Origin: Arcobacteraceae bacterium
GTDB taxonomy: Bacteria; Campylobacterota; Campylobacteria; Campylobacterales; Arcobacteraceae
Assembly (NCBI GenBank): GCA_021107755.1
Contig: JAIOSF010000011.1
Span: 1 to 58,883, forward strand
Direction of reading: 5' to 3'
DNA length: 58,883 nt
The stretch's first letter is position 1. Each line of letters starts with the position of its first letter. This document shows positions 1-8,692 of this stretch, in pieces. The notes under the pieces are model-generated. The model ran no database searches. It saw nothing but the letters and a program-made list of their open reading frames with translations, and was not told where the DNA came from. Made by a program: the position numbers and the translations under genes.

Positions 1-11
1 AGGAATTATAA

Positions 12-425
12 ATGAATCAAAATGAGGTAGTAAAAAGTGATGCTGGTTTTTTAGAGTATATTGGAGCTGAAGTTATAGACTTTGGTGATGGATATGCTCA
101 ACTTGCATTTGATGTAAAACCACATCACAAACAACATATGGGTGTGGTACATGGTGGAGCGATTGCTACACTTGCTGATCATACTGGATGGTATGCTGTA
201 GTATCTCAAATTGAAGATGGATATACAAGTGTAACTATTGAGATAAAAATAAACTATCTAAAACCAGCTACTGGTGAGATTCTAAGAGCTGAAGCAAAAG
301 TTGTAAATAGAACAAAAAGAACTGCTTTTGCTACAATTGAAATTTTTTCAAAAGATCTCTTAGTAGCTTATGCAACTGGAACTTATGCAATATTTGATGA
401 GAAAAAAATTACTAATAAATGTTAA
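12..425 (+). CDS. PaaI-family hotdog thioesterase
   Basis: A 137-residue single hotdog-fold protein, the usual size for PaaI/YbgC-like acyl-CoA thioesterases. The characteristic HGG (residues 47-49) is followed by the LADHTGW helix, the region that carries the substrate-binding and catalytic residues in this family. No signal peptide is visible, so it should be cytoplasmic and hydrolyse an acyl- or aryl-CoA; the actual substrate cannot be told. The start is ATG with AGGA eight bases upstream. Its stop overlaps the start of the next gene by 7 bases, so the two are probably co-transcribed. Confidence 0.85.
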   Translation: MNQNEVVKSDAGFLEYIGAEVIDFGDGYAQLAFDVKPHHKQHMGVVHGGAIATLADHTGWYAVVSQIEDGYTSVTIEIKINYLKPATGEILRAEAKVVNRTKRTAFATIEIFSKDLLVAYATGTYAIFDEKKITNKC

Positions 426-871
426 ACAATAGACAAATAAGTGAACACTTTGAGGTTCAAGTAAATACTTTATACAATTGGCAAAAACATAAGCCAAAAC
501 TGTATAAATATCTACAAAATGCTGATTATAATCAAGAGAGAAATGATGAAATAAATATACTACTTAGTGAGTATTCTACTTCAATACAAAAAGAATTTTT
601 AATTGATGAAATTCAATATCTCATACAATCTCCTATTAAACTTGTATCTATGGAGGAGGTAAAAAACTTTCAAAAGATCTTTATAGAAAAAGAGTATTCT
701 CATATCCCTACAAATAGTGACAAAATTCTTTCTATTTATGACAAAATCTTAGAGTTAAATATCATTGAAAAATATATTTTATATAAAAAAATACATAAGA
801 TTAGAGAAAATAACAACCGAACAGATGAAGATATAAAACTATTTTTTCAGGAGTTTATAAATAACCCTTGA
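419..871 (+). CDS. Hypothetical protein with N-terminal helix-turn-helix
   Basis: A 150-residue protein I do not recognise. Residues 4-30 (RQISEHFEVQVNTLYNWQ) look like a helix-turn-helix of the kind seen at the N-terminus of small regulators and transposase-like DNA-binding domains. The rest is charged, Lys/Glu/Ile-rich and predicted helical, with no membrane segment or cysteine motif. The gene starts inside the end of the thioesterase gene (7-base overlap), which suggests translational coupling. DNA binding is an inference from the HTH-like segment only. Confidence 0.6.
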   Translation: MLNNRQISEHFEVQVNTLYNWQKHKPKLYKYLQNADYNQERNDEINILLSEYSTSIQKEFLIDEIQYLIQSPIKLVSMEEVKNFQKIFIEKEYSHIPTNSDKILSIYDKILELNIIEKYILYKKIHKIRENNNRTDEDIKLFFQEFINNP

Positions 872-914
872 TATACTATAAATTATTTTTAACCAAAAGA
901 AAGAAAATTCCACA

Positions 915-2210
915 ATGACTACAATAAAAATAATAATTACATTAATAACAATCATCCTCTATACAGGTTGTGCAAAAAAAGAGATAGAAACAACAACTCT
1001 CAATGACTTACAAAATATCAAACAACAACCTTATCTCTATGTAAAAGATTTAAAACCTATCCCTAAAAAGCAACAAATAAACTTTATAAAAGATTTCAAA
1101 AGAAAGTATTTTTATCCATGGCATTTAAGAAAAATCACTTTTAGTTATAAGGACGCTACATGGGGAAATATGTATGCTAATATGGAAGTTTATTCAGAGA
1201 ACTTAACCCCTATTTCTAAAGAATGGTTTGATACTATAATTACAAATTCAAATTTTGCCCAGTTTGATACATTGAGAAAAAAAGCTATTACGATTAATAA
1301 TTCCCATTTAAAAGTTTTTCCAACAATAGGTAAAATCTTTTATGACCCTAAAAAAGCAGGAGAAGGTTTCCCTTTTGATTACAATGAAAATTCAAGTATA
1401 AAGATAAATACTCCACTTTTTATATCGCATCTCTCAAAAGATAGATTATGGGCTTATGTGGAATCAAGTGTTGCTAATGGATGGATACAGATAAGTGATA
1501 TTGCGTATGTAGACAATAAATTTAGAAAAATATTTGAAAATGGCAACTATTATATAAACTTAAAAGATGACACAAATATTTATAAAAATGGTTATTTATT
1601 AAATAGTGTAGAGTTAGGGACACTTTTTCCAAAAGCAAAAAAAGGTTTTATAATAGCTTCAAAAGATTATAAAAACAATGGATTTATAAGAACCATTGAT
1701 GCAAATAATAATTTTGTAAAACTAGGGATAACTTTTACTTTAGATAATATTAAAAAACTAAGTGATGAACTTATAGGGGAAAGATATGGCTGGGGAGGAT
1801 TGCTTGAAAATAGAGATTGTTCTTTAATGATAAAAGATTTTTATACCCCTTTTGGAATATTTTTACAAAGAAATTCAAGTATGCAAAAAAATGATGGAGA
1901 GTCTATTGATCTAAGTACTTTGGATAATAAGATGAAAAAACAATTTATTATTGAAAATGCAATTCCCTTTCAAACATTAATATACTTACCCGGACATATT
2001 ATGATCTATGTTGGGATAAAAAATGGAGAACCTTTAGTTTTTCATAATATGTGGGGTGTAAAAACTGTAGATAGTCAAGGAAATTACGGAAGAAATATTA
2101 TAGGAAAAGCAGCCGTAACAACTCTTATGCCGGGGAAAGAGTTAGAGAACTTCTCAGATAAGTACTCTATCTTAAGTCGAATAAAATCAATTACAATTTT
2201 AACTCAATAA
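915..2210 (+). CDS. SH3-domain NlpC/P60 lipoprotein (cell-wall peptidase)
   Basis: A 431-residue predicted lipoprotein: the N-terminal hydrophobic stretch ends in a lipobox YTGC (Cys19). The middle holds bacterial SH3-like segments (roughly residues 130-270, including ANGWIQISDIAYVD). The C-terminal third is an NlpC/P60 papain-like domain with the catalytic Cys in ENRDCSLMIKDF (about residue 302) and the His in GHIMIYVG (about residue 361). The family cleaves peptidoglycan stem peptides. It should sit in the periplasm, anchored to a membrane. The last 12 bases overlap the 3' end of the convergent hydrolase gene. Confidence 0.8.
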   Translation: MTTIKIIITLITIILYTGCAKKEIETTTLNDLQNIKQQPYLYVKDLKPIPKKQQINFIKDFKRKYFYPWHLRKITFSYKDATWGNMYANMEVYSENLTPISKEWFDTIITNSNFAQFDTLRKKAITINNSHLKVFPTIGKIFYDPKKAGEGFPFDYNENSSIKINTPLFISHLSKDRLWAYVESSVANGWIQISDIAYVDNKFRKIFENGNYYINLKDDTNIYKNGYLLNSVELGTLFPKAKKGFIIASKDYKNNGFIRTIDANNNFVKLGITFTLDNIKKLSDELIGERYGWGGLLENRDCSLMIKDFYTPFGIFLQRNSSMQKNDGESIDLSTLDNKMKKQFIIENAIPFQTLIYLPGHIMIYVGIKNGEPLVFHNMWGVKTVDSQGNYGRNIIGKAAVTTLMPGKELENFSDKYSILSRIKSITILTQ

Positions 2211-2933
2211 GCTAAGATGTTTTTCAATATGAATAGCTATATCATCACTATACTTTAAAAAGAAATAGTGATCACCATCATAAGATTTAAATGAGCTATT
2301 TTTTATGAAACTATGGATAGTTTTCCCAGATTCTAGTGTCGTTGCAGTATCTGTTTCTCCCCAGAAAATCAAAGCATCTTTATAAAATCCTTTAAAGTAG
2401 TTACTAAAGTTTTCATCAACTACATTTTTAAATGTTTCATACATATTTTGAGGCATCCCATTTACATCATTGCTTCTAAACATTTGAGTTACTTTACTTA
2501 AACCAAATCTATTAAAAATCTTTGCCATTCGTATTGTAAGAAGTGTTTTTGCAGATTTATCTTCCACTATCCCTGCACTACTTAAAAGCACTAATAACTT
2601 AGGCATCAAACAAGTTGCAACTTTACCACCAAAAGAGTGTCCAGCTATCGTTACATCATTTGGATTTATATGAAGCTTGTTTAAAAATATTTTCATAATA
2701 TTTGCATAGTCTATTGTTGTTAATATATAATTATTATCACTTTTTCCAAATCCTGGCATATCTATATAAATATGTTTAAACTCTTTTAATTTATCTCCAA
2801 AAGCTTGTTTCATAATCTCTTTATTACTTCCCCAACCATGAAGAAATACTATCACCTCAGATTTGTCACTATTTATTAATTCATAGTTGATACTAAAACT
2901 TTTATCAAAATAATCTATTTGTTTGGTTGCCAT
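2199..2933 (-). CDS. Alpha/beta hydrolase
   Basis: A 244-residue alpha/beta hydrolase. The oxyanion-hole motif HGWG (residues 32-35) is followed by the nucleophile elbow GHSFGG (Ser100), a likely acid Asp in FWGETDT, and a C-terminal His in DGDHYFF. No signal peptide, so cytoplasmic. Substrate unknown; BioH-like or general esterase roles are possible. The ATG directly abuts the stop of the small ORF upstream (TAAATG), so it is the last gene of the minus-strand block. Its first codons are almost identical to the start of that small ORF. Confidence 0.8.
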   Translation of the reverse strand: MATKQIDYFDKSFSINYELINSDKSEVIVFLHGWGSNKEIMKQAFGDKLKEFKHIYIDMPGFGKSDNNYILTTIDYANIMKIFLNKLHINPNDVTIAGHSFGGKVATCLMPKLLVLLSSAGIVEDKSAKTLLTIRMAKIFNRFGLSKVTQMFRSNDVNGMPQNMYETFKNVVDENFSNYFKGFYKDALIFWGETDTATTLESGKTIHSFIKNSSFKSYDGDHYFFLKYSDDIAIHIEKHLSLLS

Positions 2934-3071
2934 TTATATTTTTTCTCCAAAATTTACTAGTTCATCTTCTATCTCTTGTAGAGATTGGTCAGTCACTGTC
3001 TGACTAATCTTTAGATTACCTATTTTTTCTATTAAACTATCAAGGGTTGTATCTATTTGTTTGATTGCCAA
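2934..3071 (-). CDS. Small 45-aa ORF, TTG start, unknown
   Basis: A possible 45-residue protein that begins at TTG (3069-3071) with AAGGG a few bases upstream and ends in TAA directly before the hydrolase ATG. The first codons overlap the 3' end of the histidine-kinase gene in another frame. It would be a charged helical peptide (for example TTLDSLIEKIGNLK, then LQEIEDELVNFGEK) without cysteines or membrane segments. Its N-terminus (M)AIKQID resembles the hydrolase start MATKQID, and the DNA is 19/20 identical over that stretch. It fills exactly the gap between two coupled genes. Function unknown; it could also be non-coding. Confidence 0.4.
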   Translation of the reverse strand: MAIKQIDTTLDSLIEKIGNLKISQTVTDQSLQEIEDELVNFGEKI

Positions 3072-3928
3072 ATTATCCCTTTTAAATCTAAACTAAAAAC
3101 ACTTCCTACATCTTTTGTAGAATCTATTTTTAAATCTATTTTATACTTATCACAATAAGCTTTTACTATATTTAGACCGAGCCCTATTCCACTATTTAAA
3201 CTATTTTCTTGATAATATTTATCAAAAACATGAAAAAGGTTTTTTGTATCTATACCAATTCCTGTATCACTTATTTTTAAAGTATTATTGTCTAAAAGTA
3301 TATTTATTTGTCCATTTGGTTTATTGTATTTAATTCCATTTGAGATAAGATTATCTATCACCTTTTCAAAACCGTTTTTGTCTGTTTCTATCATCAATGA
3401 TTGTGGTTGATAAATTATTTGAATATCTTTTTTTATATCTTTAAATTTTTCAATAGATTTTGTTATTATTTCACTTATATCAAAACACTCAACTGTTACA
3501 CTATCTATTTTTTCTTTAAGTGAATACTCCATCTGATTATAAAGATTTAGTAGATTATCACAAGAAGTTTCAATCCGCTCCAACCTTTCAAGATTTTTAG
3601 GATTTTGCTCTTTTTTTTGTAACATTTTTGTATTCATCTTAATTGTTGCTACGGGAGTATTTATCTCATGAAGTGTCTCTTTTATAAGGTTTTGTATCTC
3701 TTTTTCACTTTTAAACAGTGGTTGTAAAAGTGATTTACTTAACAAATAGTAAAAAACTGTTGCAAATAGAAGTAATACAAAAGTTATAGGATAAAATGTA
3801 TCTTGGTTGAATCCAAACTTCACAGTAAGAAAATTATATATTATCAAAGTTAATAGTACTGTAAATACTACAACTATTGTATTTGATATTAAAAAATCTC
3901 TTTGTTTAATATTCAATCTTATATCCAA
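3053..3928 (-). CDS. Two-component sensor histidine kinase
   Basis: A 291-residue membrane histidine kinase. Two membrane segments (about residues 13-34 and 47-65) flank a very short external loop, so it probably senses within the membrane or inside the cell. The H-box is ETLHEINTPVATIK (His87), the N-box is NLISNGIKYNKPNG, and the G-boxes are ISDTGIGID and GIGLGLNIV. No ATG lies near the expected N-terminus; TTG at 3926-3928, inside the end of the response-regulator gene, or TTG 12 bases further in, must be used. It is the cognate kinase of the overlapping upstream regulator. Confidence 0.85.
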   Translation of the reverse strand: MDIRLNIKQRDFLISNTIVVVFTVLLTLIIYNFLTVKFGFNQDTFYPITFVLLLFATVFYYLLSKSLLQPLFKSEKEIQNLIKETLHEINTPVATIKMNTKMLQKKEQNPKNLERLERIETSCDNLLNLYNQMEYSLKEKIDSVTVECFDISEIITKSIEKFKDIKKDIQIIYQPQSLMIETDKNGFEKVIDNLISNGIKYNKPNGQINILLDNNTLKISDTGIGIDTKNLFHVFDKYYQENSLNSGIGLGLNIVKAYCDKYKIDLKIDSTKDVGSVFSLDLKGIIWQSNK

Positions 3929-4571
3929 TATTTTTTAAATTTGATATAGTAAAAACAGTATCATCATCAAACAATTTTTTGATGTTATTTACATAAACAC
4001 GAATAGAACCCTCACTATACTCTTCATTCACATTCCACAGTTTATTTATAATCATCTCTTTTGAAACAATTGAGTGATTATTTTGATAAAATAGCTCAAA
4101 TAAATCTAAAGCTTTTAGACTAAACTTAATAATAACACCGTCTTTTGTCACAGTTTTATTATCAAAATTAAATTCTAAATTTCCAATACTAACAACAGAA
4201 TGTTTTTTAAATCTTTTAATAAGTGAGTTAATTCGTAAAACTAGCTCATCCATATCAAATGGCTTTGTTAAAAAGTCATCCGCTCCACTATGAAAACCCT
4301 CTTTTAAAGTTTCTTTATCTTTATAGGATGTTAAAAATATAGCAGGTGTTTCATCACTACTAGAACGCAACTCTTTTAGTAAATCTAATCCACAAATATC
4401 AGGAAGATTTATATCAAGTAGATACAAATCATATCGATTTTCAAAAGTGAGTTCTAAAAGCTTTTGAGAGTTATTTACATGGGTTACATTAAACTCACCA
4501 AACTCTTCTAAATAATCAATCAAAGAAAGACTAAAAAGTTCATCATCCTCTAGTAGTAATATATTAATCAT
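3906..4571 (-). CDS. OmpR-type response regulator
   Basis: A 221-residue regulator with a receiver domain (acidic pair Glu8/Asp9, phospho-acceptor Asp53 in LLDINLPD, conserved Lys in FLTKPFD) and a C-terminal winged helix (about residues 125-221, ending NLKNIGYKIEY). It overlaps the kinase gene downstream by about 23 bases and follows trmL with a 9-base gap, so it is probably in the same transcript. Signal and targets cannot be read from the sequence. Confidence 0.88.
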   Translation of the reverse strand: MINILLLEDDELFSLSLIDYLEEFGEFNVTHVNNSQKLLELTFENRYDLYLLDINLPDICGLDLLKELRSSSDETPAIFLTSYKDKETLKEGFHSGADDFLTKPFDMDELVLRINSLIKRFKKHSVVSIGNLEFNFDNKTVTKDGVIIKFSLKALDLFELFYQNNHSIVSKEMIINKLWNVNEEYSEGSIRVYVNNIKKLFDDDTVFTISNLKNIGYKIEY

Positions 4572-4580
4572 TTAGTTCCT

Positions 4581-5051
4581 CTAGCTTTCTTCAAATGCTT
4601 CATAATTTTGTCGAATTGCATCATACACAACTATTGATACACTATTTGCGATATTGATACTTCTTGCATCATTCTTCATAGGAATTGTTATACAGGTTTC
4701 TTTATTATTCTCTAATAGTTCTCTAGGTAGTCCGGCATCTTCTCGACCAAAATATAAATAATCCCCCACTTCATATTTAGCATCAAAGTACTTTTTTTCT
4801 GTTTTTGTAGTAGCAAAAAAGTGTCTATTGGACCTTGGATTTTTAACCCAAAACTCTTCAATATTCTCATATTCGAAAACTTCTAAATGCTCCCAATAAT
4901 CAAGCCCTGCTCTTCGAACCTCTTTTTGAGTTATCTCTCCAAAACCATAAGGTTTAATAAGATGAAGTTTTGAATTTGTAACATATGCAAGTCTTCCAAT
5001 TGTTCCCACATTTCCAGGCATTCTAGGTTCTAATAAAACGATATTAAACAT
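4581..5051 (-). CDS. trmL: tRNA (cytidine(34)-2'-O)-methyltransferase
   Basis: A 156-residue minimal SPOUT methyltransferase, the normal TrmL length. Visible motifs are the N-terminal LLEPRMPGNVGTIGRLA, the central YLYFGREDAGLP and the C-terminal IPMKNDARSINIANSVSIVVY, which form the SAM-binding knot. The family methylates the wobble ribose of tRNA-Leu isoacceptors. Its ATG shares one base with the stop of ptuB (TAATG), so translation of trmL should depend partly on the defence gene upstream. Confidence 0.88.
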   Translation of the reverse strand: MFNIVLLEPRMPGNVGTIGRLAYVTNSKLHLIKPYGFGEITQKEVRRAGLDYWEHLEVFEYENIEEFWVKNPRSNRHFFATTKTEKKYFDAKYEVGDYLYFGREDAGLPRELLENNKETCITIPMKNDARSINIANSVSIVVYDAIRQNYEAFEES

Positions 5052-5698
5052 TAAATATTTTCCTTTAATAAATCTTTATGTCTATATCTTAAAAAAGATA
5101 TATAAGCCAATCTCTCTTGATTTAATAATAAAACTGCAATCTCTTTTAAATCTTTTCCAGTGGCTTTTGCTTTTTTTGTAACAGCTTCTCTAAATTCAAC
5201 TAAAGCTTTTTTTCTAGCTTCTTGTAGATAATTATTAAATGTATTTAATTGTAATAATAGTATTGTATATAATACTTTTTCATTATTGATTCCACTTGAT
5301 TTAATCTCTCCATCATTTTCATATTTAAAATACTCTCTTATATTTTCTATGACTGTTGGATTTAAAAATTTGTTTTCATCAAAACCATTCTCTTTTTTAT
5401 GCCCACAATATTCCCTTTCATTTCCACTATCACAGATTCCATTACAAGATACAGAAATATTACTATATTCAAATGTTAAAGTTAAAGGGTCTAATGATTT
5501 TGGCTTTATATGTTCTAAGTGAGAATTTTCAACAGAAATTTTTCCTTCACAATAACAGCATAAACTATTTTGTTCATTTTCTAATATATATTTTCTTAAT
5601 TTTCGTTTATTTTGGGCGAGGTATTCATTCCACAAACTCAAAGCATTTGTATCATCTATGAAAAATTGTGGGGTATCAAATTTCTTGATATATCTCAT
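5051..5698 (-). CDS. ptuB: Septu-type HNH nuclease PtuB
   Basis: A 215-residue HNH-family protein of the type annotated as TIGR02646/retron-associated HNH nuclease. The motif order is CCYCEGK (zinc Cys pair), HLEHIKPKS (catalytic His) and NISVSCNGICD, with further Cys/His in EYCGHKK. In Septu systems PtuB is the nuclease that degrades nucleic acid when the PtuA ATPase is triggered by phage. It overlaps ptuA by 4 bases and trmL by 1. There is no reverse transcriptase nearby, so a retron assignment is unlikely. Confidence 0.8.
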   Translation of the reverse strand: MRYIKKFDTPQFFIDDTNALSLWNEYLAQNKRKLRKYILENEQNSLCCYCEGKISVENSHLEHIKPKSLDPLTLTFEYSNISVSCNGICDSGNEREYCGHKKENGFDENKFLNPTVIENIREYFKYENDGEIKSSGINNEKVLYTILLLQLNTFNNYLQEARKKALVEFREAVTKKAKATGKDLKEIAVLLLNQERLAYISFLRYRHKDLLKENI

Positions 5699-6825
5699 AT
5701 TTGTAAAGCCTTATCAAAATTTATAGCTTGAAAAAATGAACTATTTGAACTTTCATATTCTAATATTTTTACCTCCAAATCTTTTGCCTCTTGAGACTCT
5801 AATTTATTCTCTTCAAAAAGTTTTCTGTACTGATTGTGTAACTCTTCTAGCTCTTTTGGTAAATAATCAGCTCCCATAATAGTTTTTACAATTGTATTAA
5901 GGTCTCTATCAAGTGGTGGTTCGCTAAATTGTTTCGCAATTATTTTTTCATTTTCTTTTACTAGAAAAATGAGATTTTTATATGGTGTTTGAGATATAAT
6001 AAACGGAGAATGAGTAGTAACTATAAACTGATTGTTTTGCCCTATATTTGAGTATATTTTCATAATCTCTATTTGCCATTTTGGATGCAGTGCAATCTCT
6101 GGTTCATCTATAAGGATAACAGAATTATATGGATTTAATATCATCAATGCAACAACTCTAGCATAAAGTTGTTGTTCTCCACTACTTAAGTTATCTATAG
6201 TAACTTTATCCCCATTTATTGTTTCAAAAATTGGTCTATTTTGATTGTGTATATCCAAATCAATAAGCTTAGTTATAAATTCACTATCTTTAAAAATAGA
6301 ATTAAATTTATCTATAGCATCTTTTGTTCTTTCTTGTGGACTACTTTTCGAACTAAGTCTTTCCTCTTTAATCACATAATCTTTTATAAAAAACTCTGCA
6401 TTTCCTATAATATCACTTTGATTTATGATATTTGTAAACTTATATGAGTTATCAATACTACTTTTCGCTTGATAATTAAAAGTCATATTTGATGGCATAA
6501 AAATTACTCTAGGAGAAGAATGGATACCATTTTCATATTTATTATTATTCTTTACAGCATCTTTAAAATAAACAATATTTTTTAACCACGCACCATGATT
6601 TTCTGTATTGTCAACTAAATTTATATTATCATCTCTAATCATTTTGCCATTTAAGTCACTATCTGTAAATCTATTTAATATCCAATTTAATAAAGTAGTC
6701 TTCCCACTTCCATTTACACCTGCTATAATATTTACTACATTTTTATTATCTTTAGGTATCTGAAATTCAATTTTTAAATCTTCTAAAATCTGATATTTTG
6801 TAATTTCTAAACTATTTACATACAT
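5695..6825 (-). CDS. ptuA: Septu-type ATPase PtuA
   Basis: A 376-residue SMC/ABC-like ATPase of the AAA_21 type. Walker A is GVNGSGKTT (about residues 36-44), the ABC signature LSSGEQQ is followed by Walker B VILIDEPEIALHPKW, and the switch His lies in VTTHSPFI. The C-terminal part (LPKELEELHNQYRKLF onwards) is charged and helical as in PtuA and Ec78-type ATPases. It sits 25 bases after purU and overlaps ptuB by 4 bases, so the toxin-like nuclease is coupled to its regulator. Known role of the family: anti-phage sensing; the trigger here is unknown. Confidence 0.8.
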   Translation of the reverse strand: MYVNSLEITKYQILEDLKIEFQIPKDNKNVVNIIAGVNGSGKTTLLNWILNRFTDSDLNGKMIRDDNINLVDNTENHGAWLKNIVYFKDAVKNNNKYENGIHSSPRVIFMPSNMTFNYQAKSSIDNSYKFTNIINQSDIIGNAEFFIKDYVIKEERLSSKSSPQERTKDAIDKFNSIFKDSEFITKLIDLDIHNQNRPIFETINGDKVTIDNLSSGEQQLYARVVALMILNPYNSVILIDEPEIALHPKWQIEIMKIYSNIGQNNQFIVTTHSPFIISQTPYKNLIFLVKENEKIIAKQFSEPPLDRDLNTIVKTIMGADYLPKELEELHNQYRKLFEENKLESQEAKDLEVKILEYESSNSSFFQAINFDKALQI

Positions 6826-6850
6826 ATTATAACCTTTATTAAATTTTCAA

Positions 6851-7684
6851 CTACAGTATAACTGTTCTATTACCATATATAAAAACTTTATCTTTTAAAA
6901 CTAAATCTAAAGCATTTGATAATACAACTTTTTCTACATTTCTTCCAGCATCTCGCATATCTTCCCAAGAGTAATTATGATCAACTCTTGTAATATCTTG
7001 AGCGATAATTGGACCTTCATCTAAATCATCAGTGACCCAATGACTTGTAGCTCCTATGATTTTTACACCTCGCATGTGTGCTTGTTTGTATGGGTTTGCC
7101 CCTATAAATGCTGGCAAAAATGAATGGTGTATATTTAATACTTGTTTTGGGAAAGTATTTACAAATTTTGGAGTAAGTATTCTCATATATTTTGCTAATA
7201 CAATAAGTTCATAATCATATTTTTTGATAGCTTTTATGATTAAATCTTCATGATCTTCTCTACTTAAATTTTCGTGAGACACATACTCAAATGGGATATT
7301 AAACTTTTCAACTAACTCTCTTAAACTATCATGATTTGATACAACTGCTGTGATATTTGCATCTAATTCACCTGCCATATACTTAATAAGCAGATCGCCT
7401 AAACAATGCATCTCTTTAGTTGCAAGTATCACTATATCTTTTTTATTACTGTTTGTAAGTTTGATATTTGCATTTTGTGGAAGTACCTTTTCAAGGTCAC
7501 TTATTAAAACTTTTTCATCAAAACTACCTGTTATAACAGTTCTCATAAAAAACTCATTTGTTTCATTATCAACAAATTCTGCGTTGTTAACTATATTTAA
7601 GTTATGTTCAAATAGTACTTTTGAAATACTGTACACTAAACCTTTTGTATCACTTGTCTCAATGAGTAATCTGTATTCGTTCAT
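6851..7684 (-). CDS. purU: Formyltetrahydrofolate deformylase
   Basis: A 277-residue protein of typical PurU length: an N-terminal ACT domain (residues 1-80, YRLLIETSDTKGLVYSIS) and a C-terminal formyltransferase-fold domain containing LNIHHSFLPAF and TDDLDEGPII, which hold the catalytic His and Asp. It hydrolyses 10-formyl-THF to formate and THF, balancing one-carbon pools. It is the first gene of the minus-strand block and its upstream region is shared with the divergent L,D-transpeptidase gene. Confidence 0.9.
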   Translation of the reverse strand: MNEYRLLIETSDTKGLVYSISKVLFEHNLNIVNNAEFVDNETNEFFMRTVITGSFDEKVLISDLEKVLPQNANIKLTNSNKKDIVILATKEMHCLGDLLIKYMAGELDANITAVVSNHDSLRELVEKFNIPFEYVSHENLSREDHEDLIIKAIKKYDYELIVLAKYMRILTPKFVNTFPKQVLNIHHSFLPAFIGANPYKQAHMRGVKIIGATSHWVTDDLDEGPIIAQDITRVDHNYSWEDMRDAGRNVEKVVLSNALDLVLKDKVFIYGNRTVIL

Positions 7685-7751
7685 TCATCTCTCTTTTATC
7701 TATTATTTTATTCATTAACTCGCGATAATATCATATCTTTAGTTTAAATTG

Positions 7752-7757
7752 TATAAA
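7752..7757 (+). promoter_or_regulatory. -10 element of the L,D-transpeptidase gene
   Basis: TATAAA ends 8 bases before the ATG at 7766, so transcription should start at or within a base or two of the start codon. No Shine-Dalgarno sequence is visible between them, consistent with a leaderless or nearly leaderless mRNA. Confidence 0.45.
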
Positions 7758-7765
7758 ATAAGATT

Positions 7766-8692
7766 ATGATAAAAATGATATTAATAATGAGTTTAGTTGT
7801 AAATTTACTATTTTCTAGCGATATAGATATAAATCAGCTTCAAGATGAATTTAAAGAAAATGTAATAGAACTCAATGCTTATAAGCAAAGATATTCTCAT
7901 TTTCTTGAAAAAAATTGTCAAGAAGACTATAAGTGTTTACAAGAACAAATAAAGAGACTTAAAACTTGGGAAAGTGTTCAAAGAGATAAAAAAATACAAA
8001 GAATACTAAAACAAAAACTTTCTAAAACTCTTTATGATAAAGAATATTGGAATAAAATTTTAGCAAAATTAGAAACAAAAAAAATATCTTTTGAAGAGAG
8101 TCAATTTGTAAGTATAATTGATTTAGAAAATCAATATTTTATAGTTGCTCTTTGGGATAACCAATCAAAAAAATACGAGTATATCGGAAGAGATTTAATC
8201 TCAAGTGGAAATATCAAAAGAGAAGCGGAAGTAAAATATGGTGATAATCATTATTTAAAAACACCTGCAGGTGTTTTTGAAACACAGTTAGGTTGGCGTT
8301 CTGATGGGAAAAAGAAAGATGATAATTTCACATTAGGATATGGTGAAAAAGATAGATATGTTTTCTATTTTGGAAAGCATGAAACCGTTAGATACAACAC
8401 CTTTGATAAAGCAGGAAATAAAATACAAAATCCTGATAAATGGAGACTTATAAGAGATAATCTAGACTTCGCTCTCCACTCTCACAAATCATCAATGCCT
8501 ATGGGAACACCCAACTCTCATGGCTGTGTAAGAACGACAGATGAACTCAATAGATTTTTAGACAATAATCTAGTTCTTCATAAAAATGTACTGAATGGTT
8601 CACAATGGAATCATAAATATGCCAAAGCACCTGAAGTGCCTACATATTTTAATTTAGCAGGAAAATATTTAATAGTTTTAGACAATATTTAG
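7766..8692 (+). CDS. L,D-transpeptidase (YkuD/ErfK family)
   Basis: A 308-residue exported protein (hydrophobic residues 1-17 act as signal). The C-terminal half is a YkuD domain with the catalytic motif HSHKSSMPMGTPNSHGCVR, where the Cys in SHGCVR is the nucleophile. An Arg/Lys-rich helical stretch (residues 20-95) precedes it. The family forms or trims 3-3 peptidoglycan cross-links or attaches proteins to the wall. Its TAG stop and the TAA of the convergent pirin gene are both encoded by one TTAG. Confidence 0.85.
   Translation: MIKMILIMSLVVNLLFSSDIDINQLQDEFKENVIELNAYKQRYSHFLEKNCQEDYKCLQEQIKRLKTWESVQRDKKIQRILKQKLSKTLYDKEYWNKILAKLETKKISFEESQFVSIIDLENQYFIVALWDNQSKKYEYIGRDLISSGNIKREAEVKYGDNHYLKTPAGVFETQLGWRSDGKKKDDNFTLGYGEKDRYVFYFGKHETVRYNTFDKAGNKIQNPDKWRLIRDNLDFALHSHKSSMPMGTPNSHGCVRTTDELNRFLDNNLVLHKNVLNGSQWNHKYAKAPEVPTYFNLAGKYLIVLDNI

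Noticed and set aside
5051-6825. Retron (Ec78-like) instead of Septu
   Set aside because: The ATPase and HNH nuclease match, but no reverse transcriptase or msr/msd-like RNA is found on either side.
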